DNA of 64,000 nucleotides from contig CAZNWE010000009.1 in NCBI GenBank assembly GCA_964576715.1, forward strand, positions 6,800 to 70,799, read 5' to 3'. The notes beneath the pieces are model-generated. The model ran no database searches and was not told the DNA's origin. It worked only from the letters and a program-made list of their open reading frames with translations. How positions within the stretch are numbered: the first letter of the stretch is position 1; each line of letters opens with the position of its first letter. The DNA is from SLRI01 sp964576715 (GTDB lineage: Bacteria; Pseudomonadota; Alphaproteobacteria; Geminicoccales; Geminicoccaceae). Of the stretch, positions 53,614 to 61,882 are shown piece by piece. The translations under genes were made by a program, and so were the position numbers.

Positions 53614-54288
53614 ATGCAGGGCGAGGGCATCCTCGTCGTCGACATCGGCGGCAACAACATCAAGGCCAAGCACAGCGCCCACGAGGAGCGGCGCAAGACC
53701 AGCTCCGGCCCGGCGTTGACCCCGGACGCGATGGTCACAGCCCTGCGCGAGCTGGTTCACGACTGGAGCTATGACCGGGTGACCATCGGCTGCCCCGGCG
53801 CGGTGCGCGACGGCAGCCTGGTCCGCGAGCCGGTCAATCTCGGCAGCGGCTGGGTCGGCTTCGACTTCGCGGCGGCGTTCGCGCGGCCGGTCAAGCTGGT
53901 CAACGACGCGGTGATGCAGGCGATCGGCTCCTATGCCGGCGGCAAGATGCTGTTCTTGGGCCTCGGCACCGGGCTCGGTGCGGCACTCGTCGCCGACCAT
54001 GTCGTCGTGCCGCTGGAGGTGGCGCACCTGCCATACCGCAAGAAGTTCACCTTCGAGGACTGTGTCGGCAAGCGCGGGCTGGAGCGCATGGGTGGCAAGC
54101 GCTGGGAGAAGGCGGTCCACGACATCGTGGCGCGGCTCCGGGCGGCGCTCGTCGCCGACCACGTCGTGCTCGGCGGCGGCAACACCAAACTGTTGAACAG
54201 CCTGCCCGAGGCCTGCTCCGCGGGCGACAACCGGAACGCCTTCTCGGGCGGCGTGCGCCTCTGGCAGGAGCAGTTCCGCGTCCTCTGA
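53614..54288 (+). CDS. ppgK: ROK-family kinase, polyphosphate glucokinase-like
   Basis: 224 residues from ATG 53614, with GGGGAAAGG just upstream. ROK/PPGK features: LVVDIGGNNIKAK (phosphate 1), TIGCPGAVRDG, VNDAVMQAIGSYAGG, LFLGLGTGLGAAL, VVPLEVAHLPYRK and DHVVLGGGNTKL. Polyphosphate-dependent glucokinases of this type phosphorylate glucose. It is a little shorter than typical members. Gene name is by similarity only. Confidence 0.83.
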   Translation: MQGEGILVVDIGGNNIKAKHSAHEERRKTSSGPALTPDAMVTALRELVHDWSYDRVTIGCPGAVRDGSLVREPVNLGSGWVGFDFAAAFARPVKLVNDAVMQAIGSYAGGKMLFLGLGTGLGAALVADHVVVPLEVAHLPYRKKFTFEDCVGKRGLERMGGKRWEKAVHDIVARLRAALVADHVVLGGGNTKLLNSLPEACSAGDNRNAFSGGVRLWQEQFRVL

Positions 54289-54325
54289 CCCCACCATCCT
54301 GGACGAGCCGCAGCGGCGCCCGGCA

Positions 54326-55831
54326 GTGGACGCGGCAGCCGGCTCGCGGCTCGGCCAGGGCCGGCTGACCAGCGCCCCCCTCGGCGGGCTGATCCGCGGC
54401 ATCGCCATCCCGGCCGGCGTCGGCCTCATGTTCCAGACCCTGTTCAACATCGTCGACAGCTTCTGGGCCGGCTTCGTCTCGACCGCTGCCCTCACTGCCC
54501 TCGGCGCCTCGTTCCCGGTGTTCTTCATGATCATCGTGCTGTCGGTCGGCATCGGTGCGGCGGCCCAGGCGCTGATCGCCATCCGCCTCGGCGCCGACGA
54601 CGAGGAGGGGGCCAGGCGCCTGCTCGGCCAGGCGCTCTGCCTGACGCTCGTGGCCGGGGCCCTGATCGCCCTCTACGGCCTCTTCGCCGCGACAGCACTG
54701 CTCCGCTTTCTCGGCACCTCAGGCGACAGCCTCGCCGCCGGTCAGGCCTATCTCGTGCCGATCCTGCTGTTCGGCGTCGTCTTCCTCCTCAACCAGGGGC
54801 TCAATGGCTGGCTCACGGCGCAAGGCGACAGCAAGAGCTTCCGGAACGCCCTGGCCGCCGGCTCGCTCTTGAATGTCGGGCTCGACCCGCTCTTCATGTT
54901 CGGCATTCCGGCCTTGGGCGTGCCCGGCATGGGGGTCGGCGGCATCGCCGTCGCGACCATTCTGATCCAGCTGATGCAGCTGGCCTATCTCCTGCACCGG
55001 GCCCGGCAGAGCCCGCTCGGCCTGCACCTCGCCGGCCGCGACCTTTTGCCCGACCCGCCGATCCTCGAGGACCTCCTGCGCCAGGCCGTGCCGGTCACGA
55101 TCAGCATCGGCGCCACCGGCTTCGGGCTCTTCTGCATCACCTTCTTCATGGGGCGGCACGGCGAGGCGGCCATTGCCGCCTACGGCATCGGCCTTCGGAT
55201 CGAGCAGCTCGCCATGCTGCCGATGATCGGCCTGCACACCGCCGCACTCTCCATCATCGGGCAGAACCACGGGGCCAGCCTGTCCGACCGGGTGCGCGAG
55301 GCGGCGCGGCTGATCCTCGTCTACGGCCTCGGCGTCATGACGCTCGGCGTCGTCCTCGTCTGGCCCTCGCGCTTCGCGCTGATGCAAATCTTCAGCGATG
55401 ATCCAGCGGTGGTCGACCTCGGTGCCGCCTATCTCGCGGTCGCCGTCCTCAACTTCAACGCCTATGCGCTGCTGCTACTCGGCGGGGCGATCCTGCAGGG
55501 CATGCGCCGGCCCAATGTCGCCATGGCCGTGGCCCTCTTCCGCCACGTCTTCGGGCCGCTCGTCGTGCTCTATCTGCTCGACCCGGTCATGGGCTTCGGC
55601 CTGCCCGGCATCTACTGGGGCATCGTCGCCATCGCCTGGATCGGTGCCGCGGTGACGCTGGTCTACCTGCGCCGCTGGCTCGGCCATGCCGGCGCAGCAT
55701 CGGCCGAGGGCGAGAACCGACAGGCTTTGCGGGCAGAGCGCAGCGCGGCGCCAACGGAAGCTGCCGACCGCCGAGGCCGAAGAGAGGCCGAAGCTGCGGT
55801 CAAGCGGCGAAGCGCTGGCCCTTCTTCCTGA
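54326..55831 (+). CDS. MATE family multidrug/metabolite exporter
   Basis: 501 residues from GTG 54326. Twelve helices in two MATE repeats; FQTLFNIVDSFWAGFVS, LNVGLDPLFMFGIPALGVPG and EQLAMLPMIGLHTAALSIIG are typical. A low-complexity charged tail of about 45 residues follows the last helix and overlaps the convergent zf-CHCC gene by 32 bases. Na+ or H+ antiport of drugs or metabolites; substrate unknown. Confidence 0.93.
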   Translation: MDAAAGSRLGQGRLTSAPLGGLIRGIAIPAGVGLMFQTLFNIVDSFWAGFVSTAALTALGASFPVFFMIIVLSVGIGAAAQALIAIRLGADDEEGARRLLGQALCLTLVAGALIALYGLFAATALLRFLGTSGDSLAAGQAYLVPILLFGVVFLLNQGLNGWLTAQGDSKSFRNALAAGSLLNVGLDPLFMFGIPALGVPGMGVGGIAVATILIQLMQLAYLLHRARQSPLGLHLAGRDLLPDPPILEDLLRQAVPVTISIGATGFGLFCITFFMGRHGEAAIAAYGIGLRIEQLAMLPMIGLHTAALSIIGQNHGASLSDRVREAARLILVYGLGVMTLGVVLVWPSRFALMQIFSDDPAVVDLGAAYLAVAVLNFNAYALLLLGGAILQGMRRPNVAMAVALFRHVFGPLVVLYLLDPVMGFGLPGIYWGIVAIAWIGAAVTLVYLRRWLGHAGAASAEGENRQALRAERSAAPTEAADRRGRREAEAAVKRRSAGPSS

Positions 55832-56027
55832 TCTCGACGACATCGGGGTGGGACTTGTGCACGTAGCGGCGGTCGCAGTATTTGCAGACCGTCTGGCCGC
55901 CCTTGACCAGGGTCAGGTACTCGACCGGATGGCCGAGGGCGCCGCCGCCGCCGTCGCATTGCACATGCATCTGGTCGGTGATGACGATCTCCTCGCCTGC
56001 GATCAGATAAACTTCCGCCTCGGCCAT
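55800..56027 (-). CDS. zf-CHCC domain protein (NDUFS6-like)
   Basis: 75 residues from ATG 56027. The zinc-binding pattern C-x8-H...C-x2-C is in VQCDGGGGALGHPVEYLTL and VCKYCDRRYV, as in the complex I accessory subunit NDUFS6 and its alphaproteobacterial homologues. It may attach to respiratory complex I. Short and conserved; head-to-head with the ABC ATPase gene. Confidence 0.92.
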   Translation of the reverse strand: MAEAEVYLIAGEEIVITDQMHVQCDGGGGALGHPVEYLTLVKGGQTVCKYCDRRYVHKSHPDVVEIRKKGQRFAA

Positions 56028-56085
56028 GCCGTCATTCCCCCAAAGCCGGCCGCGCGCCGGCGACCTTGCGAACTGGATCGTCCCG

Positions 56086-57087
56086 ATGCCCGCCGCCATT
56101 ACCGCACCCATGGCCGCCGACCACCAGCACTTGCCAGCTTCGGCGATCCGGCTCAAGGGTTTGCGCAAGACCTATGCGGCGGCCAACGGCCAGCCGGCCA
56201 AGGAGGCCTTGAAGGGGGTCGATCTCGAGGTGCCGCGCGGCACCATTTTTGGCCTGCTGGGGCCGAACGGGGCGGGCAAGTCGACGCTGATCAACATCCT
56301 CGCCGGTCTCGTCGTCAAGAGCGGCGGCACGGCCGAGGTCTACGGCATCGACATCGAACGGCACCCGAGGCGGGGGCGCCGGGCGATCGGCGTGGTGCCG
56401 CAGGAGCTCAACCTCGACGCCTTCTTCACCCCGCGCGAGCTGCTCGAGCTGCAGGCGGGCCTGTTCGGCGTGCCCAGGCGCGAGCGCACCACCGATGCGA
56501 TCCTCGCGGCGGTCGGCCTCGCCGACAAGGCCGACGCCTACGCCCGCTCGCTCTCGGGCGGCATGCGCCGCCGTCTCCTGGTCGCCAAGGCGCTGGTCCA
56601 CCACCCGCCCGTGGTCATCCTCGACGAGCCCACCGCCGGCGTCGACGTCGAGCTTCGCCGCCAGCTCTGGCAGCACATGCGCGAGCTGAACGAGCGCGGC
56701 ATCACCATCGTGCTCACCACCCACTATCTCGAGGAGGCCGAGGCGATGTGCGACCGGATCGCCATCATCGACCAGGGCAGCGTGGTGGCCTGCGACGACA
56801 CCCGGACGCTGATCCAAAAGCTCGACGAGAAGATGCTGACCCTGACCCTGGATCGGCCGCTCGAGGCGTTGCCGGCCAATCTCGCGGCCCTGGGTGCCGA
56901 ACTCGACCCGGACGGCCGGCTCAGCGTTCGCTACCGGCCGTCCAGGGCCAAGGTCGGCGATTTCCTCGAGGCGGTCCGCGAGGCCGGGCTCACCATTACC
57001 GATCTCGCCACCAGCGAAGGCGACCTCGAGGATCTCTTCCTCCAGCTTACCGGCAAGGCTGCCGAAGCCAACGCGCCCGACGCGTGA
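56086..57087 (+). CDS. ABC transporter ATP-binding protein (ABC-2 type, drug/Nod-factor-like)
   Basis: 333 residues from ATG 56086; ATG 56110 is possible. Walker A GLLGPNGAGKSTL, Q-loop VVPQELNLDAFFTPRE, signature LSGGMRRRLLVAKAL, Walker B VVILDEPTAGVD and switch TTHYLEEAE are complete. The C-terminal 80 residues match the DrrA/CcmA-type extension. The permease is not adjacent: tRNA-Arg follows and the zf-CHCC gene precedes. It must pair with a permease elsewhere. Confidence 0.93.
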   Translation: MPAAITAPMAADHQHLPASAIRLKGLRKTYAAANGQPAKEALKGVDLEVPRGTIFGLLGPNGAGKSTLINILAGLVVKSGGTAEVYGIDIERHPRRGRRAIGVVPQELNLDAFFTPRELLELQAGLFGVPRRERTTDAILAAVGLADKADAYARSLSGGMRRRLLVAKALVHHPPVVILDEPTAGVDVELRRQLWQHMRELNERGITIVLTTHYLEEAEAMCDRIAIIDQGSVVACDDTRTLIQKLDEKMLTLTLDRPLEALPANLAALGAELDPDGRLSVRYRPSRAKVGDFLEAVREAGLTITDLATSEGDLEDLFLQLTGKAAEANAPDA

Positions 57088-57134
57088 ACGATGCTTGGCG
57101 TTGCCCGCCACATCCGCTATACGCACTCAATCCT

Positions 57135-57211
57135 GCGCCCGTAGCTCAGTCGGATAGAGCGCGTGCCTCCGGAGCACGAGGTCAGAGGTTCGAGTCCTCT
57201 CGGGCGCGCCA
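57135..57211 (+). tRNA. tRNA-Arg (CCG)
   Basis: Full cloverleaf: acceptor GCGCCCG/CGGGCGC, D arm GCTCAGTCGGATAGAGC, anticodon stem CGTGC/GCACG with loop CTCCGGA giving anticodon CCG, T arm GAGGTTCGAGTCCTC. Discriminator G, encoded CCA. Reads CGG arginine codons. Confidence 0.97.
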
Positions 57212-57438
57212 TTCCCGCCACACCACCACGCTGATCTGCTCGTCGCCCGTGGCGCCGGTCACGCTTGCGCAAGTGGTCCGAGCGTCGCCACGCCAAGCCA
57301 TCGAGGGTTTGACTTAGCAGGATTTTGCGGCGCCCGATGACCATAACGACCGAGCGCTGGTGAACGGTGGCAGCCCTAAGGGTCAAGGCCGGCCCGGGAC
57401 CGTCGAGGCCAAGCCGGGCATGAGCGGCGAAGACCCGC

Positions 57439-58299
57439 TCAGGCGGCGCTAGTCCAGACGCCGGCGGCAGCGGCCTCGCGGGCGAAGGTGGTAAAATCCT
57501 TGGCCGGTCGGCCGAGGGCGCGCAGCACCCCGTCGCCAGGCGCGGCATTGCGGCCGTCCAGCACGGTGCCGAGGAGGTAGTCGAGGAGGTAGTCGAGGAG
57601 GTCGACGATCGCTTGCGGTGCGCCTGATCGGGCGACGCCGGCCACGAAGCTCGCGTGCGACACCGGCAGATAGGCGATGTCGCGCCGGCAGGCGGCACCG
57701 ATCTCGGCCGCGACCTCGGCGAAGGTCAAGAGCCGCGGGCCCGTCACCTCGTAGACCGCACCGCCATGCCCGGGCTCGGTCAGGGCCGCGACCGCGACCT
57801 CGGCGATGTCGTCGGCATCGACGAACGGCTCCGGCATGCTGCCCGCGGGAAGCGCGAGCCGGCCGGCCAGTACCATGTCTCGAAAGGCCCCCTCGGAGAA
57901 GTTCTGGTTGAACCAGCTGGCGCGCACGATCGTCCATTCGAGGCCGCTCTCCTCGACGATGCGCTCGCCGGCCAGCGCTGCCTCCGCGCCGCGGCCCGAC
58001 AGCAGGACCAGGCGCTCGAGCCCGTGCCGCCGGGCACGCTCGACGAACGCCCGGAGTGCCTCGATCGCACCGGGCACGGCGAGATCGGGGGCGTAGGCGA
58101 CATAAGCCGCGGCGATGCCCCCGAGCACGGCATCCCAGCCAGACGGGTCCTGCCAGTCGAAGGCGGGCCTGCCCGAGCGGGCGCCGATGCGCGGGGCGAT
58201 GCCCCTGGCCTGGAGCCGGGCGACGATGCGCCGGCCGGTCTTGCCGGTGCCGCCGAGGACGAGCGTGCCGCGCCGCGCCGCGGCTGGTGATCGGGACAT
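57439..58299 (-). CDS. NmrA-like NAD(P)-binding oxidoreductase
   Basis: 286 residues from ATG 58299. Rossmann motif LVLGGTGKTGRRIVARL (GxxGxxG), then NmrA/YcaC-type segments WTIVRASWFNQNFSEGAF and PFVDADDIAEVAVAALT. These are atypical short-chain dehydrogenases acting as quinone or NAD(P)H sensors. Transcribed divergently from a TetR regulator across three repeated operators. Substrate unknown. Confidence 0.9.
   Translation of the reverse strand: MSRSPAAARRGTLVLGGTGKTGRRIVARLQARGIAPRIGARSGRPAFDWQDPSGWDAVLGGIAAAYVAYAPDLAVPGAIEALRAFVERARRHGLERLVLLSGRGAEAALAGERIVEESGLEWTIVRASWFNQNFSEGAFRDMVLAGRLALPAGSMPEPFVDADDIAEVAVAALTEPGHGGAVYEVTGPRLLTFAEVAAEIGAACRRDIAYLPVSHASFVAGVARSGAPQAIVDLLDYLLDYLLGTVLDGRNAAPGDGVLRALGRPAKDFTTFAREAAAAGVWTSAA
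57571..57606 (-). repeat. 12-bp in-frame tandem repeat, three units
   Basis: GAGGAGGTAGTC occurs twice, followed by GAGGAGGTCGAC. On the coding strand these give VDLL-DYLL-DYLL near the end of the NmrA-like protein, a small in-frame expansion of a helix. Confidence 0.9.
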
Positions 58300-58312
58300 G
58301 AGCCGTCTCCTT

Positions 58313-58371
58313 CTTGACGCAGTGTAAAGTTGACATCGCGTCAAGTGCCGCTAGCTTGACGTCATGTCAAG
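58313..58371. promoter_or_regulatory. Three TetR-type operators in the divergent promoter
   Basis: CTTGAC-N5-GTCAAG-type palindromes recur at 58313-58329 (one mismatch), 58329-58345 and 58355-58371 (perfect). Spacing is 16 and 26 bases; the last covers the TetR start codon. The layout fits autoregulation by the TetR protein and control of the divergent oxidoreductase. Confidence 0.8.
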
Positions 58372-58948
58372 AGACGATGTCGACACCCGCGAGAGAATCC
58401 TCCGCGCCGCCTGGCAGCTGCTCGAGGCCGGCCCGGCCACGGCCGTGCGGATGAGCGACATCGCCCGGCAGGCCGGCATCAGCCGGCAGGCGGTCTATCT
58501 GCACTTTCCGACCCGGGCCGAGCTGCTGATCGGCACCGCCCGCTACATGGACGCGGTGCTGGACGCCGACGCCAGGCTGGCGGCGAGCCGCAGGGCGACG
58601 AGCGGCGGCGAGCGGCTCGATGCCTGGATCGAGGCCTGGGGCAACTACATCCCAGCGATCCACGGTGTCGCCCGCGCCCTCCTCGCGGCCCAGGAGAGCG
58701 ACGCCGCCGCGGCCGCCGCCTGGCACGACCGCATGCTGGCGGTGCGCCAGGGCTGCGCGGCGGCCATCGCGGCCCTGCACGCCGATGGCTCCTTGAAACC
58801 CGGCTACACCGTCGAGCAGGCGACCGACATCCTCTGGACCCTGACCTCGGTACGTAGCTGGGAGCAGCTGCGCTTCGCCTGCGGCTGGTCGCAGGCCGAC
58901 TATGTCGCCCGGTTGCAGCGGCTCGCCCGCGACGCCCTGGTCGCCTAG
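58364..58948 (+). CDS. TetR family transcriptional regulator
   Basis: 194 residues. N-terminal helix-turn-helix: VRMSDIARQAGISRQAVYLHFPTRAELLIG. The C-terminal ligand domain is helical with AWGNYIPAIHGVARALLAAQ. It is divergent from the NmrA-like oxidoreductase and the intervening palindromes reach into its own start codon, so autorepression is likely. The 3' end overlaps the convergent hydrolase by four bases. Confidence 0.93.
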   Translation: MSRDDVDTRERILRAAWQLLEAGPATAVRMSDIARQAGISRQAVYLHFPTRAELLIGTARYMDAVLDADARLAASRRATSGGERLDAWIEAWGNYIPAIHGVARALLAAQESDAAAAAAWHDRMLAVRQGCAAAIAALHADGSLKPGYTVEQATDILWTLTSVRSWEQLRFACGWSQADYVARLQRLARDALVA

Positions 58949-59901
58949 CCGCGGTCGGACGGCAGCATCGTGAGAAAGGCCGCGAACGCCGTTTTAAAGC
59001 CCTCGGGTTCCACCGTGTAGGACAGGAGATGGTCGGCCGTCGTGCGGAAGCTGACGGTGATGCCTCGGCGGGTCGCCAACAGCGCGTCGCTGCCGGTTGC
59101 CGGCACCAGCCGGTCGCCGGTGCCGTGGGCGACGAAGAGCGGGCCCGCAAAATCCCGCAGCGCCTCGGTCACGACCGCCCGGCGCATCGCAAACGGCTTC
59201 GTGGCGTCGAGCAGTAAGCGGGCGATCCGGGCGAGCCAGCCGGCCAGCGGCAGGTGCATCGTCCGCCCCAGACGGGCGAGGACGGCGGTGAAGTCGAGGG
59301 CCGGCGAATCGGTCGCCATCGCGACCACGGCAGCGGCATGCGCCGAGCGTTGCAGCAACTGGCCGATGATCGCCGCCCCCATGGAATCGCCGATCAGCAA
59401 CAGCCGGTCGTGGCCGCGCTCGCGCAGCCAGCCAACCGCCGCCTCGGCATCGCGCCACTCGGTGAGGCCGAAGGCGTAGACCCCTTCGGCTGCCGCGGGG
59501 GCGCCCGGATCGTTGCGGTAGGCGAGCATGAGCGTCGGGATGCCGGCGGCGCGCAGGCCTGCGAGATAGCGATAGCCGTTCTCGCGCGCCCCGGCGAGGC
59601 CGTGCAGATAGAGGGCGGCGAGCCTGCTCTGCGGGCCGTCGAACAGCAGCCAGGCCGGCATCGGCCCGAGTTCGCCCGCCACCTCGACGGTCTGAAAGGC
59701 GAGCCCGAGGCCACGGCCCGGATCGCCCCGATAGCCCATCGCCAAGGGGGCCGCCGGGCGGCCGCGCGCCTCCAGCATCGCCGCCACCGGCCCGACCTTC
59801 AGCACCTGCGCCCCGACGTAGCGGAGATAGACGCCACCGGCCAAAAGATAGACGACCAGGGCCGCCGGCAGGCCGGGCAGCAGCCACTCCAGCCCGGTCA
59901 T
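58945..59901 (-). CDS. Membrane-anchored alpha/beta hydrolase
   Basis: 318 residues from ATG 59901; a GTG at 59910 would add three. An N-terminal helix (LPAALVVYLLAGGVYLRYVG) likely anchors it. The hydrolase fold shows LYLHGLAGARENGYRYLAGL, nucleophile elbow IGDSMGAAIIG and an acid/His region VAHGTGDRLVPAT with TTADHLLSYT. Resembles esterase/lysophospholipase relatives. Substrate unknown. Confidence 0.85.
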   Translation of the reverse strand: MTGLEWLLPGLPAALVVYLLAGGVYLRYVGAQVLKVGPVAAMLEARGRPAAPLAMGYRGDPGRGLGLAFQTVEVAGELGPMPAWLLFDGPQSRLAALYLHGLAGARENGYRYLAGLRAAGIPTLMLAYRNDPGAPAAAEGVYAFGLTEWRDAEAAVGWLRERGHDRLLLIGDSMGAAIIGQLLQRSAHAAAVVAMATDSPALDFTAVLARLGRTMHLPLAGWLARIARLLLDATKPFAMRRAVVTEALRDFAGPLFVAHGTGDRLVPATGSDALLATRRGITVSFRTTADHLLSYTVEPEGFKTAFAAFLTMLPSDRG

Positions 59902-60175
59902 CGGTGGCACGCCTGTCGCGAAGGCCGGCTCGGCCCGGCCACCAGGTCACGGAGGGCCAACGTCATCGCTGCTCGGTCTCCTTGCCGCCCTTCGGCGGCC
60001 CACCACGGCTTGGCGCGCCCGCCTCGAAGCTTGTAAGTCGGTCGCGGGCCTGCTGTCTGCCGCAGCATCTGGGTCATGAGCGAACAAGACGAGGCGAGGT
60101 GCGCGTTTCGATCACACTCAAAGGGACGAGCGATGCCCGCCGCCCGACCTGCCGCGCCCGGCCAGCCGCCGGCCG

Positions 60176-60601
60176 ATGAGCGCCTGGCTCGGCTATCTGC
60201 TGCTGGTCTGCCTCGGCGGTGCCTTGGGTGGCATGGCGCGGTTCTGGATCTCGGGCATGGTGGCGCGCCGCTTCGGTGAGACCTTCCCCTGGGGGACCTT
60301 GACCGTGAACGTCAGCGGGGCCGCCTGCATCGGGGCGCTGGCGGCTCTCTTGCTGGAGCCCGGCAGGCCTGCAGGAGCCACCGTCCCGCTCTGGGCGGTG
60401 CTCGTGGTCGGCGGGCTCGGCAGCTACACCACGGTCTCCTCCTTCTCGCTGCAGACCCTGTCGCTGGCCCGGAACGGCGAGCCGCTGCGGGCAGCGCTCA
60501 ACGTCGTGGGCTCGCTCGTGCTCGGCCTCGCGGCGGCCGCCGCCGGCTACTTCGCGACGTTCGCCCTCTTGGCCCTGGTGGCCCTTTTGGCCGGGGGCTG
60601 A
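60176..60601 (+). CDS. crcB: Fluoride channel subunit CrcB/FEX (first copy)
   Basis: 141 residues, four helices. Fluc signatures: GALGGMARFWISGMVARRFG, FPWGTLTVNVSGAACIGAL and GGLGSYTTVSSFSLQTLSL. CrcB/Fluc proteins form dual-topology dimers that export fluoride. Four bases separate it from a second, divergent crcB gene, which points to a heterodimer. Confidence 0.94.
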   Translation: MSAWLGYLLLVCLGGALGGMARFWISGMVARRFGETFPWGTLTVNVSGAACIGALAALLLEPGRPAGATVPLWAVLVVGGLGSYTTVSSFSLQTLSLARNGEPLRAALNVVGSLVLGLAAAAAGYFATFALLALVALLAGG

Positions 60602-60605
60602 GGCG

Positions 60606-61022
60606 ATGGACGCGGCAGCACGCCTCTATCTCGCGGTCGGCCTCGGCGCCGCCGTCGGCTCGGGCCTGCGGGGGGCGACCTCGCTCGGCCTCTTGGAACT
60701 GCTCGGTGCCGGCTTCGCCTGGGGGACGCTCACCGTCAACGTGCTGGGCTCGTTCCTGATCGGTCTCTACGCGACCCTGACCGAGCCCGACGGCCGCTTG
60801 TTCGCCCGCCCTGCCACGCGCCAGTTCGTCCTCGCCGGCTTCTGCGGCGGCTTCACCACCTTCTCCGTGTTCAGCCTGGAGACGCTGTTTCTCGTGGTCG
60901 AGCAGCAGCTCGCCCTCGCCGCTCTCTATGTCGGCCTGTCCATCGTGCTCTGGCTTGTCGCCGTCTGGCTCGGCTATCGTCTGGGCGTGCGGCTCAACCG
61001 CCTGAAGGGAATGTCACCATGA
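60606..61022 (+). CDS. crcB: Fluoride channel subunit CrcB/FEX (second copy)
   Basis: 138 residues, four helices: GAAVGSGLRGATSLGLLELLG, FAWGTLTVNVLGSFLIGLY and GFCGGFTTFSVFSLETLF. The paired divergent copies are the expected fixed-orientation heterodimer of Fluc channels. The stop overlaps the DUF190 start. Confidence 0.94.
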   Translation: MDAAARLYLAVGLGAAVGSGLRGATSLGLLELLGAGFAWGTLTVNVLGSFLIGLYATLTEPDGRLFARPATRQFVLAGFCGGFTTFSVFSLETLFLVVEQQLALAALYVGLSIVLWLVAVWLGYRLGVRLNRLKGMSP

Positions 61023-61363
61023 CCCGATACGCCGAAGCGGTGCTGCTGCGGCTGTTCATCGGCGAGAGCGACACTTACGCGGGTCGGCCACTCTACGAGG
61101 CGATCGTGCTCGCCGCCCGCGAGCAGGGGCTCGCCGGTGCCACCGTGCTGCGCGGGCCGATGGGCTACGGCCGCTCGAGCCGGCTGCATACCGCCAAGAT
61201 CCTGCGGCTGTCGGAGGACTTGCCGCTGATCATCGAGATCGTCGACACGGCGGAGAAGATCGACGCCTTCATCGCCACGGCCGAGCCGATGCTGGGCTCC
61301 TGCCTGGTCACCCTCGAGAAGGTCCAAGTGGTCCGCTACGGCCATGACGGCGGGCTCGACTAG
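61019..61363 (+). CDS. DUF190 family protein
   Basis: 114 residues from ATG 61019, overlapping the crcB stop (ATGA). LLRLFIGESDTYAGRPLYEA, GLAGATVLRGPMGYGRSSRL and KILRLSEDLPLIIEIVD are DUF190 (PII-like fold). The family is strongly linked with crcB and probably senses or assists fluoride export. Confidence 0.93.
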   Translation: MTRYAEAVLLRLFIGESDTYAGRPLYEAIVLAAREQGLAGATVLRGPMGYGRSSRLHTAKILRLSEDLPLIIEIVDTAEKIDAFIATAEPMLGSCLVTLEKVQVVRYGHDGGLD

Positions 61364-61379
61364 GCAGGACCGGCACTGA

Positions 61380-61808
61380 TCAGCTGTCCGCCCCGAGGTG
61401 TTGTTCCAGCTTCGCGCGCACCGCATCCGGCATCGTCGTCGAGCCCCTGGTCGCAGGATCGAAGAAGACCTCGACGATCTCGTAGGTGGCGTGCAGCTCG
61501 CCGGTATCGGCATGACGCATGCTGAACAGGAAGGCGCAGCTCTTCGTGCCGATGCGCTGGACCACGCCGTCGATCACGACGAGGTCGCCGGCGCCGAGCT
61601 CCTTGATGAAGCGGGTCGTCGCCTGGGCCGAGACGCTGTGGATGCCGTGCTCGGCCAGCATCCGGGAATAGGGCAGGCCGACCTGGGTCCACATGTGGTA
61701 GCAGGCATCGTCGAAGAACGACGCATAGTGGCGCACGTTCATGTGGCCGAAATGATCCTGGTGCCAGGGATGCACGACGCCGCGCAACAGCTCCAGTGCC
61801 TCTGTCAT
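61380..61808 (-). CDS. Hotdog-fold acyl-CoA thioesterase
   Basis: 142 residues. VVHPWHQDHFGHMNVRHYAS with the aspartate-histidine active-site segment and HSVSAQATTRFIKELGAGDL are 4HBT/YbgC-like. Cytosolic acyl-CoA thioester hydrolase; substrate unknown. It is convergent with the DUF190 gene and divergent from the dehydrogenase gene. Confidence 0.9.
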   Translation of the reverse strand: MTEALELLRGVVHPWHQDHFGHMNVRHYASFFDDACYHMWTQVGLPYSRMLAEHGIHSVSAQATTRFIKELGAGDLVVIDGVVQRIGTKSCAFLFSMRHADTGELHATYEIVEVFFDPATRGSTTMPDAVRAKLEQHLGADS

Positions 61809-61882
61809 TCCCTTTCTCCTTGCTCCGGTTAGGGTGGGCGAGCCATCGTTCCTTTAAGCCCTGGCCCCGGAGTTGCAAATCC

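Noticed and set aside
59911..60175. Fluoride (crcB) riboswitch upstream of the crcB pair
   Set aside because: The conserved GGNGATGG and ACCGC-like elements were not found in order.
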